Notes: a model not told the origin generated them from the sequence alone. A stretch of 64,000 nucleotides of DNA from Winogradskyella marina (GCF_015645385.1 NZ_JADOET010000003.1:124001-188000), one strand, 5' to 3'; shown: positions 17,597-27,184, counted from the stretch's first letter. Program-made: numbers and translations.

Positions 17597-19021
17597 GTGG
17601 AAACACCAAATAACGAGTCGTTTAGAGACACCATTGGCACATTAACCGAAGACGGTAAACGCGCTTGGGTTTACCCTAAAAAACCTAGTGGTAAACTTTA
17701 CAAATACCGTAAATACGTTAGTTATGGATTACTCGCGTTTTTATTGGCGGCACCGTTTATAAAAGTAAATGGAAATCAGTTTTTATTACTAAATATTCTT
17801 GAACGACGCTTTAACGTGTTTGGATTACCGTTTTGGCCTCAGGATTTCTATTTAGTTGTGATTTCAATGCTTATTGGCGTTGTATTTATTGCGCTATTTA
17901 CGGTGAGTTTTGGACGTGTGTTTTGTGGATGGATTTGTCCGCAGACCATTTTTATGGAAATGGTTTTTCGTCGTATTGAGTATTGGATAGAAGGAGACAG
18001 AAACAAACAACGAAAATTAGATAAACAAGAGTGGAACGCTGAAAAAATCAGGAAAAAAGGATTTAAGTGGTTCATATTTTTAATTATTTCGTTTGTAATT
18101 GCTAATGTGTTTTTGGCGTATTTAATAGGCAGTGATAAGCTAATAAGCTACATTACTGGTAATCCGTTAGATCATTTAGGCACACTTTTTCCACTGCTGA
18201 TTTTTACGGCAGTCTTCTATTTTGTATTTGCCTGGTTTAGAGAACAAGTCTGTATTATTGCTTGTCCTTATGGCAGATTACAAAGTGTACTTTTAGATAA
18301 TAAATCTATCGTTGTCGCTTACGACCATAAACGTGGTGAAGCAGAAAACGGCAGAAAGAAATTTAGAAAAAACGAAGATCGTGAAGCTTTAGGACATGGT
18401 GACTGTATTGACTGTTTGCAATGTGTAAATGTATGTCCTACCGGAATTGATATTAGAAACGGTACACAATTAGAGTGTGTTAATTGTACTGCGTGTATTG
18501 ATGAGTGCGACCATATTATGGAAAGTATTAATCTGCCAAAAGGATTAATTCGTTATGCTAGTGAAGATGAAATAGAAAAGAAAGAAAAGTTTAAACTAAC
18601 CGCAAGAATGAAAGGCTATATAGCCGTTTTAACCATTCTAATCGGATTATTTTCTGGCTTACTATTATTAAGAAATGATGTTGAAGCTACTGTACTTAAA
18701 CTTCCTGGCCAATTATACGAACACAAAGAAGGCACTATTATAAGTAACGTTTACACGTATAAATTGGTTAACAAAACCACTAGAGACATTAACGACATTA
18801 GTTTTAAACTAAGAAAATTCGATGGAACAATTAAGATAGTAGGTGTCACAAATAATTTTATGGTTCCAGCGCAAGACTTAGCAGAAGGTACTTTGTTTAT
18901 CGAAATTGATCAAGGTGATTTATCTGGCGACAAAAACAAATTAACTCTAGAGGTCTATAGTAAAGACGAGTTAATTGAAACCACAACGGTCAACTTTTTA
19001 GGACCACGTAGTTATAATTAA
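17597..19021 (+). CDS. ccoG: cbb3 oxidase accessory protein CcoG (RdxA/FixG)
   Basis: 474 residues starting at GTG 17597 (an ATG start would lose the conserved N-terminus). Membrane spans, the FCGWICPQTIF motif, and two ferredoxin-type Cys clusters: CIDCLQCVNVCPTG and CVNCTACIDECD. The C-terminal domain is the FixG immunoglobulin-like part. CcoG is a copper(II) reductase needed for cbb3 oxidase copper supply. It is the last gene of the tight cco run before a 225-bp gap. Confidence 0.93.
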   Translation: METPNNESFRDTIGTLTEDGKRAWVYPKKPSGKLYKYRKYVSYGLLAFLLAAPFIKVNGNQFLLLNILERRFNVFGLPFWPQDFYLVVISMLIGVVFIALFTVSFGRVFCGWICPQTIFMEMVFRRIEYWIEGDRNKQRKLDKQEWNAEKIRKKGFKWFIFLIISFVIANVFLAYLIGSDKLISYITGNPLDHLGTLFPLLIFTAVFYFVFAWFREQVCIIACPYGRLQSVLLDNKSIVVAYDHKRGEAENGRKKFRKNEDREALGHGDCIDCLQCVNVCPTGIDIRNGTQLECVNCTACIDECDHIMESINLPKGLIRYASEDEIEKKEKFKLTARMKGYIAVLTILIGLFSGLLLLRNDVEATVLKLPGQLYEHKEGTIISNVYTYKLVNKTTRDINDISFKLRKFDGTIKIVGVTNNFMVPAQDLAEGTLFIEIDQGDLSGDKNKLTLEVYSKDELIETTTVNFLGPRSYN

Positions 19022-19246
19022 CTTAGCATGAAGATTGAAGTTGGAAGCGTGACGTTGAAGCCTTTTATAGTATTGACCTAGCAGGTCTGAACAGATAACA
19101 TAATTTATTAATCGCAAGATTCGATAGCTACCGGAATCAAAAACCATGTAGGTTTAAAAAAAACACATCCACTGCGCACAGTGTGACAGTTAATATTAAA
19201 ATATAAGATCCTGAAACAAGTTCAGGTAATCAAAATAAAATTTGCC

Positions 19247-19693
19247 ATGAAAATAAATTGGGGAACAGGAATAGTTATCGCATTTGTAGCATTCATTAGC
19301 TTTATCATGTACTTTATTATCACAATGAGTACAGATGCTAAATATGATTTTGATTTAGTAACAGAAGATTACTATGGACAAGAATTAGAGTTTCAAGAAG
19401 ACTTAAATAAAGAAGAACATTCAAAAACATTAAAAACAAATATCACTTGGAAAAAAACAGAAGACGGTATTAACCTCGTCTTTCCTAAGGATATTGATTT
19501 TAAAAACATAGAAGGTAAAGTGTTCCTATACAGGCCATCTAATAAGCAATTTGATTTTGAAATACCAATTTCATTATCTAACCACAATTTGCTCATACCT
19601 GACAAACGTTTATTAGGTGGTCGATGGAACATTACTGTAGATTGGACATACAACACCGAATCTTATATCTATAAAACTGAAATCACCTATTAA
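19247..19693 (+). CDS. ccoH: FixH/CcoH-family protein
   Basis: 148 residues: one N-terminal membrane helix (about 6-26) and an extracytoplasmic domain with the FixH pattern (YDFDLVTEDYYGQELEFQEDLNKEE, GGRWNITVDW). FixH/CcoH is an assembly factor of cbb3 oxidase. It lies 225 bp after ccoG, so it may be transcribed separately or by read-through; no clear hairpin terminator is seen in the gap, only an imperfect palindrome near 19117. Confidence 0.88.
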   Translation: MKINWGTGIVIAFVAFISFIMYFIITMSTDAKYDFDLVTEDYYGQELEFQEDLNKEEHSKTLKTNITWKKTEDGINLVFPKDIDFKNIEGKVFLYRPSNKQFDFEIPISLSNHNLLIPDKRLLGGRWNITVDWTYNTESYIYKTEITY

Positions 19694-19800
19694 ATTTCTT
19701 TGTTGTCTTTTCGAGCTGAGTCGAGAGGACATTTAACCAAAACCTTATAAATAGGTCTTTTTCCAATAATTATCGGAAGCATTCCAATAGAGAAAAATAC

Positions 19801-20502
19801 ATGTTAGCATCAGCATTCATATTAGGATTATTAGGAAGTTTACACTGTGTTGGCATGTGTGGTCCTATTGCATTTATGTTACCTGTAGATCGCTCAAACT
19901 CTCTTAAAAAAGTCAGTCAGATTGCTATTTACCATTTTGGTCGGATTTTAGCTTACAGTATAATAGGATTGGTTTTTGGCTTACTGGGCAAAAGCTTTTC
20001 ATTGTTTGGGCTACAACAACAATTGTCTATTGTTGTTGGGGTTTTAATGATTATCATTGTGCTTTTACCACAAAACATCACAGGAAAATTCACGCTTACA
20101 AAACCATTATATAAAATTATTTCTAAAGTAAAATCATCCTTAGGTTCAGCTTTAAAAAAGAAAACAGCAGATACGTTTTTAACTATTGGTTTTCTCAACG
20201 GATTTTTACCATGTGGCTTAGTGTATATGGCAGTATTTGGCGCTGTTGCCACAGGCAGTTTAGCTGAAGGCAGTTTTTACATGGTTTTATTTGGGATAGG
20301 AACAATTCCGTTAATGACCACTGCTATTTATTTAGGTAAGTTTCTTAACAGTACTATAAAACAACGCATTCAAAAAGCGATTCCTGTTTTTGTCGTAGTT
20401 ATAGGAGTGTTATTTATTCTTCGTGGCTTAGGCTTGGGCATACCTTACCTCTCTCCTGCTCCAATTGTTGAAACAGCAGCAAGCGCTATTGAGTGTCATT
20501 AA
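19801..20502 (+). CDS. Sulfite exporter TauE/SafE-like membrane protein of the cco cluster
   Basis: 233 residues with six membrane spans. The N-terminus carries the SLHCVGMCGPIAF motif typical of the TauE/SafE-like (DsbD-transmembrane-like) proteins that accompany cbb3 genes; a second FLPCGLVYMA motif lies mid-protein. The conserved Cys/Met/His residues suggest copper or thiol handling for oxidase assembly rather than sulfite export. It follows ccoH by 107 bp on the same strand. Confidence 0.85.
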   Translation: MLASAFILGLLGSLHCVGMCGPIAFMLPVDRSNSLKKVSQIAIYHFGRILAYSIIGLVFGLLGKSFSLFGLQQQLSIVVGVLMIIIVLLPQNITGKFTLTKPLYKIISKVKSSLGSALKKKTADTFLTIGFLNGFLPCGLVYMAVFGAVATGSLAEGSFYMVLFGIGTIPLMTTAIYLGKFLNSTIKQRIQKAIPVFVVVIGVLFILRGLGLGIPYLSPAPIVETAASAIECH

Positions 20503-20575
20503 AATATAAAAGATTTCCTACAAAGTGGTCTAATTATTGATATATTCGCTACGGACCAATTACAACGATATAACC

Positions 20576-21139
20576 ATGAAAACAAGCCTCTTATTATTCA
20601 TTTTTAGTCTATCTATTTTAACAGCTACAGCACAAGATGCTAGTGTAGAACAATCTACTTATGGCATCCAATTTGGGTTTTTAGGATTTTGGGGACATAA
20701 CGAATCTAAACTTTCAAATTCTATAGCCTTACGCTCTGAGCTGGGTATAGATGCAGGTTTTTATAGTAACAGCTTTATTGGAAGTAGTGGTTTTGTCCTG
20801 GTACCAGCAATTACTTTTGAACCGCGTTGGTACTACAACCTTAATAAACGCGTATCCAAATCGCGACGAATAGATGGTAATAGCGGTAATTTTATTGCTA
20901 TAAAAACCACATATCATCCAGATATCGTTATTAATTCTGTCGCTAATAATTTGAATTTTATTAGTGATATTTCTATTATTCCTACTTGGGGAATACGACG
21001 TAACGTCGGTAAACATTTCACTTATGAAACTGGTATAGGCTTAGGATATATACACTATATTAAAGAAGAAAACGTCTATTTAAGTGATTCTGATGGTTTC
21101 GCTATAAACCTACATTTAAGAATTGGGTATCGTTTTTAA
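20576..21139 (+). CDS. Exported protein, predicted small outer-membrane beta-barrel
   Basis: 187 residues from ATG 20576; an upstream in-frame start at 20537 would precede the signal peptide with 13 polar residues and is rejected. The signal peptide (KTSLLLFIFSLSILTATAQ) is followed by alternating strands and the C-terminus LHLRIGYRF, whose terminal aromatic residue fits an outer-membrane barrel. No specific family recognised. Confidence 0.72.
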   Translation: MKTSLLLFIFSLSILTATAQDASVEQSTYGIQFGFLGFWGHNESKLSNSIALRSELGIDAGFYSNSFIGSSGFVLVPAITFEPRWYYNLNKRVSKSRRIDGNSGNFIAIKTTYHPDIVINSVANNLNFISDISIIPTWGIRRNVGKHFTYETGIGLGYIHYIKEENVYLSDSDGFAINLHLRIGYRF

Positions 21140-21213
21140 AATCAAGGGGTTTTTAATTTTTATTTAGACTATTAAAGCTTTTGTTTTATTTTAGTTGTCC
21201 AATCAATTTAATA

Positions 21214-21702
21214 ATGACCACAAATAACCAACCACTAAGTCCTAAAAGTGTTTTTAAAAACATAACGTTTATACATATTGCGTTCTGCGCAACTATACTT
21301 TTATTTGGTACTGTAACGTTCTTCACTACAGAAAACGCCTTTTTAAATGTATCTGACGCTAATGATATTTTCCTTTATCTAGTTCCTGTATTTGCTATTG
21401 CTGCAGCCGTTTTAAGTGTTACTATTTTTCAAAAAAACCTAAATCAGGTTCAAGAAAAACCTGCAATTCAAGACAAATTAATTCACTTACAAACTTCTAA
21501 ACTTATACAATATGCAATGATTGAAGCACCAGCGTTTTTTGGTATTGTTATATTTTTAATGACTTCAAATCTCATCTATTTAATTATTTCTGCTGTGCTT
21601 CTAGCGTATTTAGTAATGCTAAAACCTTCAGCTTCTCAAATGAAAGAAGATTTAAAACTCAATGCTGAACAAGATCAAGAATTTAGACGTTTAATGAGAT
21701 AA
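21214..21702 (+). CDS. Four-helix membrane protein, unknown function
   Basis: 162 residues from ATG 21214 (MTTNNQPLSP); the longer frame from TTG 21181 has no support. Four membrane spans (about 18-36, 48-68, 98-114, 118-134 of the short form) and a charged C-terminus. No family signature seen. It is convergent with the universal stress protein gene, with a hairpin between them. Confidence 0.72.
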   Translation: MTTNNQPLSPKSVFKNITFIHIAFCATILLFGTVTFFTTENAFLNVSDANDIFLYLVPVFAIAAAVLSVTIFQKNLNQVQEKPAIQDKLIHLQTSKLIQYAMIEAPAFFGIVIFLMTSNLIYLIISAVLLAYLVMLKPSASQMKEDLKLNAEQDQEFRRLMR

Positions 21703-21703
21703 A

Positions 21704-21740
21704 TAAAAAACGCCAAAGAAAAAACCTTTGACGTTCGTTT
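21704..21740 (-). terminator. Terminator of the hemN-usp transcript
   Basis: Read on the minus strand, AACGTCAAAG and CTTTGGCGTT form a 10-bp stem with one mismatch, followed by a run of six T. It lies about 45 bp past the usp stop. A second hairpin with arms CGATATTAT/ATAATATCG spans 21744-21777. Confidence 0.7.
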
Positions 21741-21781
21741 AGGCGATATTATAAACACTAACTAACCAATAATATCGACTA

Positions 21782-22615
21782 CTATATCTTAAATGTCATC
21801 ACAGGTAAGGTCGAATGATTTGCAATATCCTCTGACACACTACCTTCAAAAAAATTAGATAATCCTTTTCTACCATGTGTAGCGACAGCAATTAAATCTG
21901 CTCCAATAACATTAGCAAAATTTAGAATACCAGCTTCTATAGAATAATCTGAAACAATATTAATGTCCTCTAAATGTCTTAAATCACCATCTGCCTTTTC
22001 TAAAAAGTGAGAGACACGTTTATCTATTTCCGAAGAACTTCTAAAATTGCCATCGGGTGAGTTTACATATACCAAATGCATAGAAATACCAAGTGCTTTA
22101 AACGTTTCTTTTGCTTTTAAATAAGGCGGAATTGCTTCTTCTGTAAAATCACTGGCAAAAACACCATTTTCAAAATCTAATAGAATAGGATTATGCTTAA
22201 TAACCAAAACCGGAATATCTGAAAACCTTACTACTTTTTGAGTATTAGAACCAATTAACACTTCTTTTATGCCGCTAGCCCCTTGTGACCCCATAACTAT
22301 TAAATCGGCATTTTGCTCTTCTGCTACTTTATTGATCTCGCTCCAAACTTTAAAATGCTTCACAATTGGTATCACATTAACATCTTTTAAATACGGTTTA
22401 TCTAAAAACGATTCAAACTTTTGTTCGGCTAATTTTAAATAGAAAATAGCTTCTTGATTTAATGCTTCGCTTGCAGATGAAATAACAGCATTAGACAATT
22501 CTAACATATGTAACACAATGAGTTCAGACTCAAATTTCTGTGCTAAACCTGCTGCAGCTTCAAGCGCAAATTCCGAATGTTCTGAAAAGTCTACAGGTAC
22601 GATTATTTTTTTCAT
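21782..22615 (-). CDS. Tandem universal stress protein (UspA family)
   Basis: 277 residues comprising two UspA domains: one from residue 1 (KKIIVPVDFSEHSEFALEAA, with the ATP-loop-like VMGSQGASGIKEVLIGSNTQKVVR) and a second from about 145 (GVFASDFTEEA, VATHGRKGLSNFFEGSVSEDI). It lies 12 bp downstream of hemN on the minus strand, so the two form an operon probably under the Fnr-type promoter. Such double Usp proteins are often induced under oxygen limitation. Confidence 0.92.
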   Translation of the reverse strand: MKKIIVPVDFSEHSEFALEAAAGLAQKFESELIVLHMLELSNAVISSASEALNQEAIFYLKLAEQKFESFLDKPYLKDVNVIPIVKHFKVWSEINKVAEEQNADLIVMGSQGASGIKEVLIGSNTQKVVRFSDIPVLVIKHNPILLDFENGVFASDFTEEAIPPYLKAKETFKALGISMHLVYVNSPDGNFRSSSEIDKRVSHFLEKADGDLRHLEDINIVSDYSIEAGILNFANVIGADLIAVATHGRKGLSNFFEGSVSEDIANHSTLPVMTFKI

Positions 22616-22627
22616 TTTTTTTCGATA

Positions 22628-23992
22628 TTAAATGGTCATTGAAAACAATTGAGTTTCAGGTTTTTTGCGTTGTAATAACAAATCGAAAGCCATACATATA
22701 TTTCTAATAAAGGCTTTCCCTTTTTCGGTGACAACAACGTGTTTTGATCCAAATTGCAATAAGCCATCCGATTCAAATTCTTTTAGTTTTATGAGTACTT
22801 CTGGTAATTCTTTAAATACTAAGGCGTCATCTGTCCAAGCCGTTTCAAAATTACACATCAGATTTAAGATGTGTTTTCTAATGATAAGGTCTTCCGTATT
22901 TAAAATATGACCTTTAAACACCGGAATGATATCCTGCTCTAACAAACGATAATACTCCGTATTCGATTTTACATTCTGAGCAAAACCATACCAACTATCG
23001 CTAATAGAAGACACTCCCAAACCAATCATAGCTTGTGTTTTAGAAGCCGTATAACCCATAAAATTACGATGCAAAGTTTTATTTTCCATCGCTTTATATA
23101 GTGAATCGCTTTTTAGGGCAAAATGATCCATACCAATTTCAACATACCCTGCAGCTTCAAAATGTTGTTTGCCTGTTTCGTATTGTTGACGTTTAGATGC
23201 TGGTGTTGGCAAATCGGCCTCACTAAAACCACGTTGTCCGTTTCCTTTTATCCATGGCACATGCGCATAGCTATAAAATGCAATACGGTCTGGCATTAAG
23301 GCTTTTGTTTTCTCAATGGTTTCAATAACATCTGCTTCGGTCTGAAACGGTAAACCAAAAATAATATCGTGCCCAACAGAGGTGTAACCAATGTTACGCG
23401 CCAAATCTGTAGCCCGTTTTACGTTTTCAAAAGGTTGAATTCTATTAATGGCTTTTTGTATGCTAAGGTTATAATCCTGAACGCCATAACTCACGCGTCT
23501 AAACCCTAAATCATATAAGGTTTGAAGATGTGCTTCTGTCGTATTATTGGGATGGCCTTCAAAACTAAATTCGTAACCTTCAGCGAGTTCAGCGTTTTCT
23601 AAAAGTCCAGAAATTAATATATTAAGGTTCTCTGCTGAGAAAAAGGTTGGTGTACCTCCACCGAGGTGTAATTCTTTTATTATTGGTTTTGTTTCTAATA
23701 ATGCCAAGTACAAACTCCATTCTTTTAAAACCGCTTGTATGTAAGGAGATTCTACACTGTGACGTTTTGTAATACGCTTATGGCAACCACAAAAAGTGCA
23801 CAAGCTTTCGCAAAAAGGCAAGTGAATGTACAAACTTAAACCTTCGGTAGCGTTACTTTCTTTAAAAGCACGCTGTAGAGATGCTTTCCAGTTTGCCAAC
23901 GAAAACGACTCTAAGTTCCAATACGGAACCGTTGGGTAACTCGTATAACGAGGACCTGCAACGTTGTATTTAGTAATTAAGGGTTGGCTCAT
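22628..23992 (-). CDS. hemN: Oxygen-independent coproporphyrinogen III oxidase HemN
   Basis: 454-residue radical-SAM enzyme that converts coproporphyrinogen III to protoporphyrinogen IX without oxygen (haem synthesis). The cluster motif CESLCTFCGC supplies the Cx3Cx2C ligands, followed by HLGGGTPTFF and the C-terminal HemN domain. The N-terminus YNVAGPRYTSYPTVPYW is typical of true HemN. An Fnr-type box with a well-placed -7 element lies 48-61 bp upstream. It supplies haem for cbb3 oxidase when oxygen is low. Confidence 0.95.
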   Translation of the reverse strand: MSQPLITKYNVAGPRYTSYPTVPYWNLESFSLANWKASLQRAFKESNATEGLSLYIHLPFCESLCTFCGCHKRITKRHSVESPYIQAVLKEWSLYLALLETKPIIKELHLGGGTPTFFSAENLNILISGLLENAELAEGYEFSFEGHPNNTTEAHLQTLYDLGFRRVSYGVQDYNLSIQKAINRIQPFENVKRATDLARNIGYTSVGHDIIFGLPFQTEADVIETIEKTKALMPDRIAFYSYAHVPWIKGNGQRGFSEADLPTPASKRQQYETGKQHFEAAGYVEIGMDHFALKSDSLYKAMENKTLHRNFMGYTASKTQAMIGLGVSSISDSWYGFAQNVKSNTEYYRLLEQDIIPVFKGHILNTEDLIIRKHILNLMCNFETAWTDDALVFKELPEVLIKLKEFESDGLLQFGSKHVVVTEKGKAFIRNICMAFDLLLQRKKPETQLFSMTI

Positions 23993-24039
23993 AACTATAA
24001 GTTTAGAGGCAAAAGTAACCGTATCGTTACTCTTAAAAC

Positions 24040-24053
24040 ATGATTTATATCAT
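24040..24053. promoter_or_regulatory. Fnr-type box and promoter of hemN-usp
   Basis: ATGATTTATATCAT, a palindrome matching TGAT-N4-ATCA, centre 24046.5. On the minus strand TACTTTTG (24017-24010) is a good -7 element whose end is 36.5 bp from the box centre, the same distance as at ccoS. The hemN start codon is 18 bp further on. Confidence 0.75.
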
Positions 24054-24138
24054 ACAGGTTAAAAATTTCTAGTTAAGTCGTACGTGTTACTTGCATTAAC
24101 GCAGTTATATCATTAATTTTACTCAAAATAAACAAATC

Positions 24139-24762
24139 ATGAAAAGCATAAAATTCTTATCACTTTTAATCTCTATTAGCTTAGTTCTTTCATCTTGTAA
24201 ACAAGAAAAAAAAGAAGCCGATACTAAAGAAACTATAGAGAACACTATTAAATATGTTGTTAAGTCTGAAGCTACCAATGTAAAATGGACAGCTTATAAA
24301 ACAACCGACAAAGTTCCCGTAGCTGGTGAATTTGCAACGCTCAATTTTGATGACAAAGAAGGTGCAACACCAGAAGCTGCTTTAAATAACTTAGAGTTTT
24401 CTATTCCTGTAAGTAGTTTATTTACTATGGATGATATTAGAGATGAAAAGCTAAAGAACTCATTTTTTGGTGTGATGTTAAATCCTGAATTTTTAACAGG
24501 AAAAATTAAATATGCTAACGAGGCCTATTCTGCCGAAGTTACAATGAATGGCGTTACTAAAGACCTACCGTTAGAAGTAAATATTACAGATGAAAGACGT
24601 GTAAGTATGAAAGCTACCATGAATCTTGAAGATTGGGACGCATTAGGGGCTTTAGAGTCTTTAAATAAAGTTTGCTTTGATCTGCACAAAGGTGCTGACG
24701 GAGTGAGTAAAACCTGGGAAGATGTCGCAATAGAAGTAAGTACTTATTTACGCGACAAGTAA
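24139..24762 (+). CDS. YceI-family lipoprotein
   Basis: 207 residues. Lipoprotein signal with cleavage before Cys (SLVLSSC), followed by a short acidic linker. The YceI lipocalin-like barrel starts about residue 40 (VKWTAYKTTDKVPVAGEF) and includes FFGVMLNPEFLTGKIKY. YceI proteins bind amphipathic or isoprenoid ligands in the periplasm; here it would be membrane-anchored. It is divergent from hemN. Confidence 0.87.
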   Translation: MKSIKFLSLLISISLVLSSCKQEKKEADTKETIENTIKYVVKSEATNVKWTAYKTTDKVPVAGEFATLNFDDKEGATPEAALNNLEFSIPVSSLFTMDDIRDEKLKNSFFGVMLNPEFLTGKIKYANEAYSAEVTMNGVTKDLPLEVNITDERRVSMKATMNLEDWDALGALESLNKVCFDLHKGADGVSKTWEDVAIEVSTYLRDK

Positions 24763-25003
24763 ACCCCTTTTAATTTTAAAATCTGATAACCGTATTTTAA
24801 CTATTATCAAATGAATTAATAATAGTTGTGATTGAGCATCTAAAGCACTTTTTACTTCATTAATTTGTGTGCATTGATTGATAATCATTTCTATCTAACG
24901 TAATTTTAAAAATTAGCATTGAACCAAGTTCAATTAGTGATGATTAATAAACCATCCGTTAGGAGAATTTTTAACAGCAATAAATAATTTAATAAAGTAT
25001 ATT

Positions 25004-25588
25004 ATGAAAAATTTAAAATTAATTATATTTTCTTTTATTGTATTATCTGCAGCCACAGCGTGTAAGGACACAAAAAAAGAAAATGAAACGGTAATTGAAA
25101 CCGAAGTCGAAGACATCGAAGAAGTTGTAACGACACCAAAAAAACTATCAATAACCTTATCACCAAAGAGTGGAAGTAACGTTGAAGGCACAGTTAACTT
25201 TTCTGATAAAAACGGAATGGTAACTATGGTTGGTACAGTTACCGGTTTAGAAGAAGGTAAACACGCTATTCATATTCATGAAAAAGCAGATTGTTCTGCT
25301 GATGATGGTACATCTTCTGGAGGTCACTGGAATCCTACAGGTCAACCACATGGTGCTTGGGGAGATGAAGCTGGCTATCACAAAGGAGACATTGGAAACT
25401 TGGAAGCTAATGCTAACGGTCGCGCAACTATAACCAAAACTACAGATGAATGGTGTATTGGTTGTGGAGATGAAACCAAAGATATTTTAGGTAAAGCCAT
25501 TATTGTACATATAGGTGAAGATGATTTAAAAACGCAGCCTACAGGAGCTGCAGGTGCACGTATCGGTTGTGCAGGTATTATTGAATAA
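25004..25588 (+). CDS. sodC: Cu/Zn superoxide dismutase lipoprotein
   Basis: 194 residues; lipoprotein signal ending AATAC, then an acidic linker and the SodC fold. Metal ligands are visible in HAIHIHEKADC (copper His), GGHWNPTGQPHG and AGYHKGDIGN (bridging and zinc His, Asp), and IVHIGEDD (copper His); the disulfide partner is in IGCAG. It dismutates superoxide in the periplasm. Upstream 24763-25003 (241 bp) holds only AT-rich DNA and a TGATT/AATCA near-palindrome at 24877. Confidence 0.94.
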   Translation: MKNLKLIIFSFIVLSAATACKDTKKENETVIETEVEDIEEVVTTPKKLSITLSPKSGSNVEGTVNFSDKNGMVTMVGTVTGLEEGKHAIHIHEKADCSADDGTSSGGHWNPTGQPHGAWGDEAGYHKGDIGNLEANANGRATITKTTDEWCIGCGDETKDILGKAIIVHIGEDDLKTQPTGAAGARIGCAGIIE

Positions 25589-25632
25589 CTCCTAAAACAT
25601 ATTACATCAATTACATTGTTAGAACAATTGCG

Positions 25633-25677
25633 GCGATTTTCTTCCCCATTTCTGCGAAATATTCTAAGTAAAATCGC
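25633..25677. promoter_or_regulatory. Inverted repeat immediately upstream of the sigma factor start
   Basis: GCGATTTT (25633-25640) and AAAATCGC (25670-25677) form perfect 8-bp arms separated by 29 nt, ending 6 bp before the ATG at 25684. If transcribed it could fold over the ribosome-binding region; as DNA it could be an operator. Function unknown. Confidence 0.45.
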
Positions 25678-25683
25678 GAATAA

Positions 25684-26211
25684 ATGGAATTAGAATTACT
25701 GGTAAAACAGTTTCAAGATAAAAACCATGTAGCTTTTGAAAAGCTTTATGGGATGTACCACAAAAGCATACATGGTGTCGTTTACAATATCGTTAAAGAT
25801 ACGGCTATTGCAGACGAGCTAATGCAAGATGTTTTTATAAAAGCGTGGCATAAGGCCGATACTTACTCTTCAAAAAAAGGGCGTTTTTTTACATGGATTC
25901 TTAACATTGCTAGGAATGCAGCGATTGATAAAACACGGTCTAAGGCATTTAAACAATCTCGAAAAAACCTGAATACGGATTATTTCGTAGATATTATAGC
26001 CAGCCATGATAATTTAGATAACAGTACGGATGCCATTGGTATTAAAACCTTTGTAACGCAATTAGGCGAAAAATGTAAAGCCGTGATTGAACTCCTGTAT
26101 TTTAAAGGATTCACACAAAAGGAAGCTTCGGAAGAATTACAAATGCCATTAGGTACTATTAAAACAAGAAACCGAAATTGTATTCAACAATTAAGAGATA
26201 TGGTATTGTAA
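25684..26211 (+). CDS. ECF-type RNA polymerase sigma factor
   Basis: 175 residues with sigma-70 region 2 (ADELMQDVFIKAWHKADTYSSKKGRFFTWILNIARNAAIDKTRS) and region 4 (CKAVIELLYFKGFTQKEASEELQMPLGTIKTRNRNCIQQLR). Length and motifs fit ECF sigma factors paired with an RskA-like anti-sigma. The anti-sigma gene starts 1 bp after this stop, so they are co-expressed. The signal is unknown. Confidence 0.93.
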   Translation: MELELLVKQFQDKNHVAFEKLYGMYHKSIHGVVYNIVKDTAIADELMQDVFIKAWHKADTYSSKKGRFFTWILNIARNAAIDKTRSKAFKQSRKNLNTDYFVDIIASHDNLDNSTDAIGIKTFVTQLGEKCKAVIELLYFKGFTQKEASEELQMPLGTIKTRNRNCIQQLRDMVL

Positions 26212-26212
26212 T

Positions 26213-27007
26213 ATGGATATAAACGCTTACATAGAATCAGGTATTTTAGAGCTATATGTAGCCGGAAAACTTCCTGAAACAGAAAATGAAGAGATCTATC
26301 AACGCTTAAAACAACACCCTGAGTTGTTACAAGAAGTTGAAGCAATAGAAAGCGCTGTGGTTAAATTAACCGCAGCAGCATCTCCAAGAGCAAAAGGCTA
26401 TGCGTCTATTAAGGCAAGGTTAAACGCTGAAGACTCTAAAGTGGTAGAACTACAACCAAGAAAGACTAATTGGATCAGTTATACAGGTTGGGCTGCATCT
26501 ATCTTGTTGGCAGCTGGTTTAGTTTGGACATTAAACCAGAACTCAGACCTAGAGCAAGAATTGCAAACGGCTGACATAGAAAACCAATATCTCGAAACAC
26601 AAATAGAAGATGCCAGAACCGATTTGGCAGCCACTAAAAACCTATTAGATGTTATTAGAGATAGAGAAATTATTGCCGTACCACTTGGTGGCCAAGGAGA
26701 GTTTGCTACTAGCTTTGCTAAAGTATATTGGAACAAAGCAAACAATACCATTTATCTCGATGGAGAAGGATTACCAAGTGCACCAGAAGGGAAAGTGTGG
26801 CAAGTTTGGTCCCTTACACTAAATCCGTTAACACCAACAAGCTTAGGAACAATAGACGATTTTAATACCGACGACAATAAAATCTTTACCATTGCCAACA
26901 CTAATGAAAGCCAAGCATTTGGTATCACTTTAGAACCCGAAGGAGGAAGCGTGTCACCAACTATGGAACAACTCTATACACTTGGTGTCGTAAATACCGA
27001 ATCTTAA
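26213..27007 (+). CDS. Membrane anti-sigma factor, RskA type
   Basis: 264 residues: N-terminal cytoplasmic anti-sigma part (1-85), one membrane span (about 89-105, WISYTGWAASILLAAGLVW), a periplasmic coiled coil (108-145), and an RskA C-terminal domain with the signature PEGKVWQVWSL and FGITLEPEGGS. It holds the ECF sigma factor encoded directly upstream at the membrane until released, probably by regulated proteolysis. Confidence 0.92.
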   Translation: MDINAYIESGILELYVAGKLPETENEEIYQRLKQHPELLQEVEAIESAVVKLTAAASPRAKGYASIKARLNAEDSKVVELQPRKTNWISYTGWAASILLAAGLVWTLNQNSDLEQELQTADIENQYLETQIEDARTDLAATKNLLDVIRDREIIAVPLGGQGEFATSFAKVYWNKANNTIYLDGEGLPSAPEGKVWQVWSLTLNPLTPTSLGTIDDFNTDDNKIFTIANTNESQAFGITLEPEGGSVSPTMEQLYTLGVVNTES

Positions 27008-27025
27008 TAAAAATATTAGAAACTT

Positions 27026-27062
27026 AAAAAAACCACCATGTGACAACTTGGTGGTTTTTTTT
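27026..27062 (+). terminator. Strong rho-independent terminator after the anti-sigma gene
   Basis: AACCACCA and TGGTGGTT arms extended by A/T pairs, 10-nt loop, followed by eight T. It marks the boundary between the conserved-type genes to the left and the cassette-rich accessory region to the right. Confidence 0.9.
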
Positions 27063-27184
27063 GTGGCTGCTAAGTTACTTATCGTAGAAAAAATTGATTT
27101 CTTTTTGTTAGATTTACGATATATAATAGCGTAAAAACAAACCTTATCCCGAGAATGTAATTGGGTAACGATGTATTTTGCTGT

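Noticed and set aside
19110..19140. Imperfect palindrome GATTCGATAGC/CCGGAATC between ccoG and ccoH
   Set aside because: It resembles the CGATAGCTATCG-type palindromes scattered in flavobacterial intergenic DNA; too imperfect and without a T-run to call a terminator.
24874..24890. TGATT/AATCA near-palindrome before sodC as a fifth Fnr box
   Set aside because: The spacer is 3 or 5 nt rather than 4 and no -7-like TTTG lies 36.5 bp from the centre.
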